Of a stretch of DNA of 33,307 bases, positions 18,101 through 30,100 are shown one piece after another; the stretch's first letter is position 1; every line of letters starts with the position of its first letter. Below the pieces are notes generated by a model. It saw only the letters and a program-made list of their open reading frames with translations. It was not told where the DNA came from and ran no database searches. The position numbers and the translations under genes are program-made. This stretch comes from Priapulus caudatus (lineage: Eukaryota; Priapulida; Priapulimorpha; Priapulimorphida; Priapulidae): assembly GCF_000485595.1 (NCBI RefSeq), contig NW_014577271.1, positions 249,103 to 282,409 on the forward strand. The letters run 5' to 3'.

Positions 18101-21100
18101 TAGTTGTTACTGCTATGGGAGAGGTTTGAACGTCCTATTTTGGAGCACGCCCGTCGACGTACTTTCGAGCCACGGCAATTTTTTGGCAAAAATGGAAATT
18201 GCCATTTGTCAGTTCAGGTTCAACGAATTTTGCTCATTTTTGGTATGTGAATGAATAAGGGCTGGCCCAAAAACGTATTACCGGGGTTTTGATATTTAAA
18301 AAAAAATTATGCAAATTAGGTAGGTTTTGGCAATTATATATCATATTATATAGACACGCAGATAGCAGTCAGTGGTGTCACACTCGTCTGGTTTGTTTTA
18401 CAAGATTTCATTGACAATATCTGTAATGCAAAATTGGTATTTCCTTTCCACCCTGCCGATAAAACGTCTATATTAGACTAAAGTTTTACAAAACATGTTG
18501 GAACGCAGCATAACCTATTTATTTCGAACGCCATCGCTAAGAAACATCAAAGCAGGTATAGCGCCATCTACCGTCACAAATTGTGATTCATTTTGGTTTA
18601 TAAATTATTATTGTGATATACAGATGGCAACCGTGTGCTACCGCCTAGAAAAACTCATACGAAGTAAACACTTCCATGCAACCAATTAACCTTTGACAAA
18701 AGTTGTGTTATGGTCAGGGAAACACCATTGTCACGTGGTATATAGCAGCTACATGGAATAAGCGTATCCTATCAATCTTACACGTTAAACATCAGGAGCT
18801 CCGCTTTTAGGCAGTGCCTAAATCTGAATATTATAAAAACGTTAAATGGCGATCATTTAGGTGTAACGCCATCACTCGCCCACATCTCAGACTTTCACAT
18901 CTCAAACATTTATTTTCACATGAAAAATTACACATAATTATCAAGAGTATATAATGGGAGTTCTCCCATATGTACTCTTCGTTTCTATAATGTTTGTCGA
19001 TGGTTGCTCAATTAAAACTGACTTCCTCTCACTCACTCATTTGTGTCCTTTTTTGTGGTGAGCTACAGTGTCATTGACACTTTCATTTGATGTTGTGTTG
19101 TGTTTGATGTTTGATGTTTACACTTGATGTTGTGTGGGATGGCTTGATCAGGGAATATGTGAAATAATGAAAATTGTTAAAATCTATAACAATCTATTAT
19201 AGCTGAAACATTGCTCATTAGCAACTTTTATCATTTAATCACTCTGTTAGTTTTGGGCAATTGTATTTATATGTTGCATATGGGTTATATTTTTCAGACC
19301 TGATTGTGCAAGCAAAATCTGGCACAGGCAAGACATGTGTCTTTACTGTAATTGCCCTTGAGAACTTGGTGGCAGAATCGGCTGCTACTCAGGTATGAAT
19401 ACTGAAAGTCTGTAATACAGATAATAATTGACGTTTTTGAACTAGCCACACAAAGTAGCAGAGATTATGTTCGTGGCCAATTAAGGTTGTAGAGGTATTT
19501 AAGGTGGTATAAGAGTATAACTATAAGGTGATAAGGTAATTATTTAGAGTGGTAATGGAAATTATAGGGTCATCTGAGTATTTAGAGTGGTAATTAAGAT
19601 ATATCTTAGGTTCTTATAGTTATACCCTTAAATTATACTCATGAATGCCTACCCTCTGTTATAATGTTGTGGTAACCACTACAAGAATATAGGTGTTTAC
19701 CACATGTTTATGTCTGTTTTCGGATTCTTATTTGCTCCTGTTTCCCATTGTGCAAAAAAAATTACCAGCTCTCCGTTTCCCTCTCTTGTGCAGTAACCCA
19801 GAGAGTTATCACACTGGGTGTCACCTACCTTCAATAAATCATCCTTAGAAGATATTCCATTGAAGCCACCTCTATATTGCTATCATTAGCCTAACTCCTG
19901 TTCATTGTTGTTCAAATCTATCTTTACTTTGCCTGCATGGGTTTGCTCCTCTTTGTCACCCTCTCCTACCCTGCTCTACCCTACATCGATTTCCCCCTCT
20001 CTCTGCTTCTCACTGTCTCTCGCTCGCTGCTTGCTGTTTCTCTAGTTCTAATGACACAAGATTAACGTTACTAAATACTTTAATGGGCGCTTGAGAATGT
20101 ATGTACATTGACATACTCTGTTATATTTTAATTTTCCAGGTGCTAGTTCTTGCGCCGACAAGAGAGATTGCCATTCAGATAACAGAGGTGTTTCATATGA
20201 TTGGCAGTGGCATTCCTAACCTTAAATGCGCACACTTCATTGGGGGAACAACTCTGCAGCAGGATGTACTGAAGGCTAAAAGATGCCATGTAGCAGTTGG
20301 TACTCCAGGTAAAATGAAAATATGTGTGCTGTTTCAGTTTGAGTTGCAGTCTCACCTAACATTTGCCTTAATACCATCTGCACATTGAGTGACTATTTCG
20401 ACATGCAGGTAACTCTTGATATACATGAGTTTGATTTTGGGTTGATCGCTGCCAGCTCATTGTTCTTCCAGGTTGTGAATACTCACCATTCCACTGTGCT
20501 TATCATGGTTAGCAGGTTAGGTGGATTCTTTGGTGCTCTACGTGCTGATGCAATGTGCCTTTTCTTTTCACAATTATAACAGTCTGCGTCCTTATATTGA
20601 CAGACGTTTGCCCTGTGAGTTCCCTTGCTTTGATATCAGGTTATTATAGTCCTGTTTCCCAAACTCTGCTGTGTAGACCTTTTTTCTGCCTTGTCGTGCT
20701 TGTGTTTAGGAATTGCCTTTTACCTATGTACCATCAGCACTGCCAGGTTGTTTTAGTCTGATCTCAGGGGCGGATCTAGTTTTCAGGAGACGGGGGGGGG
20801 GGTTAATATTTGAGTGAAGACGTGCCAAAGTCACGCGGTGCTAGGGCACCTGGTCTGGGGGCATGCCCCCCTCCCACCTGGAAAATTCAGGCAGATGTCT
20901 AGTCACAGCAGAAATCCCCAGTTTCAATCAGCCTGCAGACTGACTTTTTTATTTTTGGCCTTATTTTACTTATCATAACATTAGTTAGTGGCTGAACCGG
21001 GGGGGGGGGGTGTTGCAAACCCCCCCTCTAGATCTGCCACTGGATCTGGTATGTGCTTTTTAACTTCTCTCCATTGCTAAGGCAGTTTTGCATGCTAAGT

Positions 21101-24100
21101 CAAAAGTTATATCTGGTTTAGTAGTTTAGATTCGATCCGTTACTCCAGCAACCCACTCATATCTATTACGCAAACAGGAGATCCAGGAATGTCGCAAAGT
21201 TGAGTGTTGCTTTTGCACTGCCGCTGTCAACTCACCCACTGTCTCACCAGACTTCATCTCGTTTCTTGTCACAGATTTATAGTTATCTACAATCTCAATA
21301 TGCTCTGGGTCTAAGTAAAGTACCAAGCATCAAGTACCCAATGTCTGAAATATATCATCATTTAATATGTTCTGTGGAGCTAGAGTCTTAGTGGGAGTCA
21401 CGTAAGCTTTAGGGTCAATTTCAGCTAAAAGAATTGACTTCTTCCATTAAGTACGATTTTTTTACGTCTCGTTCTGGTTAGTGTCCTGCTGGTTTCAATG
21501 ATGTTGCGAGCAGTTAATAATAATTATGTGTATGAAGAGGAATAGAGAACTGGAAAATGAGTGTGTGGAGGGCTGCCGACAAATGCACCTTAGAGAACAT
21601 GACCAGGCAATAGCTCGTGAGAATGGCTTTGTCTGTGACACCCTACAGCTGACTGTGCAAGGGTCGTGACAGTTTGGTTACCCACATGTGCTTCTATAGA
21701 AGAACTCTTCTTTCAGACTGATGCCCAACAAACCTGTCCAGTCATTCAATGTGTAGCACAACTGTGCTATCTTGTTCTGATATTCCAAATGTTTCTATAG
21801 GCCTACTTCCTCGCATGCATAGTTTTTGAACACTTGAATAATATTTGGAACTGTCTATGTTCCATATACGGAAACTAATAATTATGTTGGAACCTAACAC
21901 CACAATAACCTCCAAATTCGATTTAAATAAATGAAAACTGAATGAATTTAAGTCATTGATGTCAATAGTGAGAAAAGGGTGGGGGTAAAGAATTGGGTGC
22001 TTTGCATAACAATAAGGTGCTTTGGCCCAATGACTTACCTAGTTTGAGTTGGATGGCAAAAAAACATACGTGCACATCGACCATTTATTTCAAAATAAAT
22101 GTGAATGGTCAACTGTGATGTCAGGTGTAGAAAAGTCTATCGTTCTGAGGCTAGGTAATCACCCGATATCATAGCTAAAAATTATGGTAATATCACACAC
22201 TGGTGAATGTAGTGTGGCCCGTGGCACCTGCTAACCGACCACAGGTGAGGACGAGGACCAGTCCACAAGTAAAGAATCTACCCAGTTGATTCTGGTATCT
22301 GATGCTCGACTGTGATTATATCTTAAATACCTGGCCAGGGTTCAAAGAGCATTGGAAAAACTTGTGAAATTTATGGTCAAAATGAGTATATGTAGCTTGA
22401 GAGATGTTTTTATTTTGTCCATTAGAAACATCACCCAAATAACTAGCAAACAAATGCATGCTGAACTAATTATTTTCCTTTATACTGTTACCATAATCTT
22501 CTTATTTAACACTAACAGTTGACTACAAGGACTGTAGTAAACCTATGTGTTTACAATTACGATTTTGGTTGCTTCCCAGAAACTGTTGGCAAATATATTT
22601 GACTGGTAAAACAAAGCTGGGATGCACACACGTGCATGCACGCACGCACTCACGCACACACACACACAAACACGCACGCACACACACACACATGCCTGGT
22701 ATACAAGTTGGAGATTTTATATATTGAGTGTTACATCTCGAGTAGGTACACCTGGTATGACAAACCTGGAGTGATAAAGTCAAGTGTCAGATATTGAACA
22801 GTGTGTTTGGTATTTGGTGCTAAAGTTTATAGATAATACATGACAACATGTTTGTCTCTTGTTCCCGTGTCTGCATATGAAATAGATTCCTGATAAATGG
22901 CAAGTACATATGCCATCTTCTGTTGCAGGGAGGATCATGCAGCTGATTGAGCAACAGATCCTTAAGACAGATTCCATACGTATGTTTGTCTTAGATGAGG
23001 CGGATAAGCTACTAGAAGAGAGTTTCCAAGAGCAAATTAAGTATGTTTTCTAACCTGTTACACAATCTATAGGTTAAGAATGGCAATGCTACTTTTTCTA
23101 TGAAAAGTATATTTAAAAATTGTATTTTTATGTAAAAAATAAGTACCAATTGCAAATGAGATAAACATGCAAAACTTCAGGTCAATTTCAATTAAAATTT
23201 GCACTGGAATTATAAGGAGCAACTGTTTATTTACATTTACAGTAATTGCAAAATGAGTAAACAATGGCATGAAGACTCAGCAAAATCACAACTGCATTTT
23301 GAGAGTTTGCACTTCGACAAAAAATTGCTAGCACAATTTAACAGTCACATAACCACTAGTTAGCTTATTTATGGCCAATGAAGATATGTATCGATCATAT
23401 GGATGAAGAGCGCTCTTCATTCATATGATCGATACATATCTTCATTCACATTAAGTGTGTAAGAAATCAATGCCTAAAGTTACTAAATTTGTTTGTTTTA
23501 CGGTACTCAAATTTGTGTGAATCACAAAGTCTGCGTTTTGAGAGTTTGTTTTTGTATGGATGAAGGGCACTAAGTGTGTAAGATATCAACGCCTAAAGTT
23601 ACTAAATTTGTTTGTTTTACGGTACTCAAATTTGTGCGAGGGGATTATATTAATCTATGGTGATTAGACTGGTTGTCACGATTGATGAATAAGTAGAGTG
23701 CTTGCCAGACTGTATCCTTTGAACAAAAGAACATATTTTCATAATGTTAACCCTTGCATGTAAATGGTCTCTAAGATATCAGTAGAAATTTTATTTTATT
23801 ATTGATTTTGCCTAGCTATTATTTCTGAGATTCTTTGATTGCAGTTGGATATACTCGACACTTCCAGAAAACAAGCAGATATTAGCATTGTCTGCCACCT
23901 ATCCGGAATATTTAGCGGAGCATCTCACCCACTACATGCGGAACCCCATGTTCGTACGACTTGATTCATCTAATCCTGCTCTCCTAGGTAATTGGCAAGC
24001 TTGAGTAATCATTGAAACTCGTTTGTCCACATATTATTACATTCATGCAAGCAGTGTTTGAAATATAATCGATAAGATATATATAACTTTATAGGTAGGT

Positions 24101-27100
24101 TTGATAAGGCAGGCAGATGGACTAATGGATCTATGGGTGAATGAAAGGATTGGTGGGTGGGTAGGTAGATGGACGGATGGCTGGATAGGTGGATTGGAGG
24201 TTGGGCGAGTGCATTTATGGATGGATGGATGAATAGATGGATCATAGAGGGATGTGTAGGTAGCTAGGTAGACCAGGTCAGAGCAGACCTCAGAGAGAGA
24301 GAGAGTTAGACAGTAGGTACATGGCAAAGTAAGGTAGGTGGGTAGGTGGGGAGTTGGCTTTGGGTGAGTGAAAGGGCAGTTTGGTGAATGGATGAATGGA
24401 TGGATGGATAGTTAGGTGGCTAGGTGCATGGCTGGATGAATGAATGTATGAGTGGGTAGATGAATGGATGAATGATTGGTGGATTAGGTAACTGATAGAT
24501 AGATATATCGATGAGTGGGTGAATGGAAGAATGGATGGGTTAATGAATGGATGAAAAGATGCGTGGATGGGTGAATGGATAGATGGATGGATGGATGGAT
24601 GGATGGATGGATGGATGGATGGATGGATGGATGGATAGATAGATTGATTGTTGAATTTAGGGACTGGTGTATATATACTAATACTATATGCGTGGAGTTT
24701 ATGCTTTTATTTGCCTGTACTTTTAAGCAGTAACAATTTTGTAATTTGCATAATATATAGTGAGGTATTTCCATGTCCATCTGCTGTAATACTACAAGTG
24801 CTACTGTATATGTTGTAGGTGTTCAACAGTACTACCATATAGTACCATTTCATCCAATTCCACAGAAGGCATTTGACAACAAACTGAAAGCACTTTTTGA
24901 GCTTTTGTCAACTGTCACATTTCATCAGTGTTTGATCTTTTCTAATTACCAGACAAGGTAGGTATTAAACTCATTTTATTATGAATATTGAAGGATATGT
25001 GTTCGCTTGTTCATTACAGTAATACAATGAAAGGTAATTTTTTTAAACGAGAACATTGTATAGACTTTTGCAAAAGCTTGTGTTGTACTTGTTGCAGGGC
25101 TCAGACATTGAGTGAGCAGCTAAATGCACGTGGCTGGCCTACGGCTTACATCTGTGGCTCACAGGACCAAAAGCAGCGCACACACATTTTGACTCAGTTA
25201 AAGCTGCTGCAGTGCAGAATTCTAGTCTCTACGGACCTGGTATGTAGCTCGCACACTATCCGCTCACAGTATGCCCTGATTCGATGCACAATCTGAATGT
25301 ACAGTACAGTTAGGAAAAGGTTGGCCCACTGGGACTGGTAGTAGGCATCCACCAGTCTCGCGAGACTATGGATCTGCGCCAGTTGAGGAAGAGTTTTTTG
25401 CAGCGGAGCATCTGCTGTGGCTGTATACTGTCCAACTCGAGAATGGCAGTCTCGGCCACAGTCGCTGCACCTGAAGGTGGAATCTGCAGTGACTGGTACT
25501 GATAGGATTGGCACCCATAGGTTATTGGTAGAAAACTGCTGTTGGCGTGATTAGTTGGTTAATTTGTCTCTCAGGAAATCCAGACATCTGTCACCATTAC
25601 GCTTTATTACAGATGCACAGTCCAGCTAAAATATGATTATTGGTAGGTAAATATAACAAAACATAATGATCTGTTTCAGGGTGTCAAGTTCCTATTATTT
25701 CCTATTTTTTTAACCTGTGCTAATTATATCTTTATTCTGGAAAAGTTCATTTTATCTTGCTTCTTCCTTCTATCTGCCACATCTGTCTGAGTGGTTGTTA
25801 AAGAGGAACTGTAACTGTTGCTAATTCATACATTGCTGTTCCCGGCCTATATATGCATGGGTTATATGTGCTGTCTTGAATTTTGCCAATGATCGTCTTT
25901 TGTATCGTATCTTGTCTGTCTTTTGTGTAGTGGCAGTACCATGCATTGTTTTGTAAAGGGATATGCGTTCGTCTAGTCACATCACCAAATTTAAGACTTG
26001 AAAGTTCATGATGGAGATATGAATTTAGATATGTTTTACTTTTAAAGCTAAACTTTAATTGTAAAATTGCTAAACTAACAAAGCCTTTGTGTGGCTTACA
26101 TACAAAACCTATACCTTGTTTATGGTTAAAACAGCTGAAATCTACATCATGCCAGTATTTTACTAATTGTTTCTCATAGTATACACCAGAAATAAATGTT
26201 TGACACACCAAAATATGCAGCTAGAGCCCACTGGGTTGCTTTCAATGCTCCTCTATACACTCTCTCCCTGGTGGTTTTTTGTCCTTCTGTGGCCCTTTCC
26301 TGAATCTGTCAAGGCACCATTCTGCCATTATAAAATAACAAGTGTAAGCAGTTAACTTATATACATTGTGTTCATATTACAGACGTCAAGAGGCATTGAT
26401 GCCGAATATGTGAACTTGGTAGTGAACCTAGATGTGCCGTATGATACAGACACATATCTACACCGAGTGGGCAGAGCTGGCCGATTTGGTATATGTACTG
26501 TTTAGGTTACCGAATAAAACTGGTTAGATTCGTGAAATTGATGAGACTATGTAAATTGTAGTTAGGTTGAGAGGAAATATCCAGAAATTTAGATTTTATG
26601 TGTCACTTATCATTTTAAGTAATTTCAAGCATGTATATAATGATCATTCAAGGGAAATGTTAAGTTTAACATTTGTGAAAAGATCGCCTTTCTATAGGGT
26701 AGGGAGGGATTCGGGCAAAATAGAGAAGGGTAAGGGAAGAGAGTAGACATGGAAGAGATGGAGGGAGAGAAATGATAGGGAGAATGAATATAAGGGGCGA
26801 CATATATGTAAAACATTGGGAGAAGGGAAGAGACCAGAGCAGTTCTCTGTGCTCTTGGACCTATCAATAAAATTGTGTTTTTGCTGTGTTGTGCCAGATG
26901 AGCACTACCACATTATATTTATAGCTGTAGCTATGCATTATATTGAAATTAATGTAGCCATGTTGGATTTATGTGTTGTTCAGTCGATAATTTCTTGTGC
27001 AGGGAGCATAGGAGCAGCTGTTAGCATTGCAACCATTGGGAAAGAGGAGGGCTCAATCAAGAACTTTATGGAAATCTGTAATACACACGTGAAGAAATTG

Positions 27101-30100
27101 CCAGGTGTGTTATTCTCCCATCAATGATGTTTCTATGGGGCTATCAAGGAATTACCTATGCGTACCATTTTTCACTGCTTTGGAATCATTCTTTTCTGTG
27201 TTTTGTTAAACCTTATTTAACTGTTAGATATGATCATATCTAAGGTCTCTTAGGTCGCATTTCAGGCTGCTGTGATCAAAGTTCTATGACAGTGCTTCTG
27301 ATTCACTATAAATCTGTCGCTCACCATAAACCTTTCATGCATCACCATCACCTGAAAATGTTCACCATAACTCAAGCGACCTTTATAACCGTTTTCCTGA
27401 AGTATAGTGCTATACATATTGCAAGTGTTAAGTATTTCAGTGCCCCCAAATGAGTTAGTATTTGAGGATGGTCTACTGAAGTCCATATATAATATTTATA
27501 TTGTGTCTAGCTCGGAGTAGAAATGAAGCAAAAATTGGTAGCAAGTGAAAAGTATCTCTATGCCTGCATTACTTGTTTCATTATTACAACAACTACTTCA
27601 GTGTGTAGTGTAAGCGTGGCTGTAGATTGAAGTCATAGTAGCACATTGCATTGTTTTTGCTAAACCAGGCAGTCACCTGCAGTGAAATGTAACTCGTATG
27701 TCACACAGGTAGGATAAATTAGGTAAACCCGAAGGCAGCAGTGTGTTTCAGTCAAAAATCTACGATTTACAATTCAACCTGTACACCAGACAAAATTGAA
27801 ACCATCAACTCGCATACGCAACATCACCCACAAGCAACCCCCAGGCAAAGATTATACATGCTGTTAATGCAAATCCTATCTAACAACATTTGCAAGCTAC
27901 TATCCTAATACCAGGCACTTGCCAGTTAACGTCTGAATGAGAAATGGTTTTCATACCAAAAGAACTAATGGTCCACTTCTAGCTCAAACACACTGCCACT
28001 CACCTCATTTGTTTCTATACAAACTTTGCCCAGATACCACATGTACTACTGCTGCTACTACCAAAAGCAGTTATACCAACCTAATCCAAACATTATGTTT
28101 TCTCATCTCTCAAATAACCACACACATAAATCACAAGTTACAAAAGTAACAAACCTTTCTCACGACCTGAGGGTAACAATGGGTTTGTGTTATTTGCATG
28201 CATAAATTCCCATTAGCTCGCACTGCGGCTCACCTTATTGGCTTGCTACCGAAGCATCCCATTGCTTGCTGAAGACCTCTCTCTTTTGCTCTCTCCTCCC
28301 CCTCTCTCCTGTCTCTCTCTCTCTCTCTTGCTTTCTCTTTCTCTCTTCCTCTATGCCTCCCTGTACCCCAATCCTAACCTTCACTCCCACTCAGCATGCA
28401 GGCGTCCAACATTACTATACAAATGTGTCTGTGCCAGGATTGCCCTATCGGCTATCGCTCTTCTTCACTTCTCGTAGCCACGCAGCTTATACCCCTTCCC
28501 CGTTCGCTTACACAGCTTGCAGCTTGGCACTTCGGCACCTGACTTACGTACTTGTTGCATTGCCTTTAACTGTTCTTACACACATATGCAATTACCATGC
28601 ATCCAGACATGGGGAGTAATTCATTCTTTTTTTAAATGTACAATATTTAGTGGCGAGTTGTTGGAAATGCATTGTTATAACGTAGTATCTGAACAGTTCT
28701 ACCATGTTTTTTGAAGCAGAAATTATTTGGTACGAACAAATTTGCATAATCTACAGCAAGGTCGTTTTCAAAATATTTCCTCACATTACATCACATTAGA
28801 AATTATTGCATAGATTTACTACGTGTACCTACCACTCATAGCAGCCAAAGTATATAGGATTGCCGTGTTTTCCATTATCTTGGCCTATTGAGTGGCTATT
28901 AGCCTATCGCATGGTCAATAACAAGGTTATGTTGTAACATTTCCTCACAGTAAAACATATCGGAACATATTTAGAGATTTCCACCATCTTATGGTAGCAC
29001 CCAAAGTATATAGGTGTGCCATGTTTTCCGTTTTCCTGGCATCTTGAGTGGCTTCTAGTCTACAAGAGAAATTACACAATTTCAGCTGTATGACAACGTC
29101 AGAGAGTGTATATCTATGACATATATATATAAATTCTATTGTTATTTGCAAAAGGAAATCGGAGATATTTATTGGTTAATACGATTATGACATCTGTGAA
29201 TTGCTTGTGTAGAAATTTTAACCTGACACTTGTTGTATTTATGGCAATGAAACTTCTTCCACTTCTATGCAGAAACTGGGAAAATTTCCAAGAACTGTGT
29301 CTTGATTGTTCATATATTTGTTTCAGAACCATTCCCTGAAGACCTTGTCACAGCTACAGATGGGAGGTACTTTTCTGACAAGGTTTCAAAGATTGAAGTG
29401 TATAAAAAGCATGACGACTCAGGAACAATGCAACATTCTAATGGGGAACATATCACCGACCTAACAACATTGCATGGTAGCCAAAGCAATGAAAAGCCAA
29501 TATCTGACAGCAAGGAGAATGTTCCTCCCCTGCTCAGCAATACTCTCATAGAAAATAGAAATGACTTCCCAAGTAAAAGTATCGTAAATGTTGATGCAAA
29601 GCCGTCTCTGGTTGCAGACTGCTCTGAGCCTCATGCCAGTCTGAATACTATTATGGAAGCTGTCTCAAGTGGTATATTTAAAACTATGTATATGCACGAA
29701 AAGCAATACTTCTACCAATCAGATGAGGTTGCCACTAGCAGCGATGAACCCAGCCAGGTGCATGAAGGTTGTACTACATGTAGTGGAAGTGGATGCATTG
29801 GAAGACAAAGACATAAAATTGGCACGTCTGTGAAACATCTACCATTTAAGACCAAACTGACTAGCTCCAAAGACTGTAGGGATAACTGGAGTGATGTTCA
29901 AACTGACGTGCATTCTATTAGTAATGGCACAAGGCATCTTCCTGCTAACATTGCTAGTAACACTAGTGATGCACTTGGCGAATTACCCTGCTCTGTATTT
30001 ATATCTAACAAAAAAGATGCCTCATATGTGAACAACCTATCAGGCAGTGTTAATGTAGGGTACAGCTCGCCTCACCCAGAAACTCCACTACTCAAAATCA

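Noticed and set aside
22523-22783. Cys/Val-rich and Thr/His-rich ORFs on opposite strands
   Set aside because: Produced by the CA/CG microsatellite; no domain.
23377-23446. MicroRNA precursor at the 70-bp palindrome
   Set aside because: There is no terminal loop and the pairing is nearly perfect over the whole length, unlike an animal pre-miRNA; kept only as a palindrome.
24009-24780. Minus-strand ORFs of His/Pro/Ser/Ile repeats
   Set aside because: Translations of the GGAT microsatellite in DDX20 intron 5.
25798-26211. 137-codon minus-strand ORF in DDX20 intron 7
   Set aside because: No recognisable domain, ordinary AT-rich composition, inside an intron of a confirmed gene; length alone is weak evidence.
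29302-29326. ATG at 29302 as the start of an independent 721-aa protein
   Set aside because: The frame joins DDX20 exon 9 in phase at a TTTCAG acceptor (29326), and the first codons before it are intronic; the tail matches the Gemin3 C-terminus.
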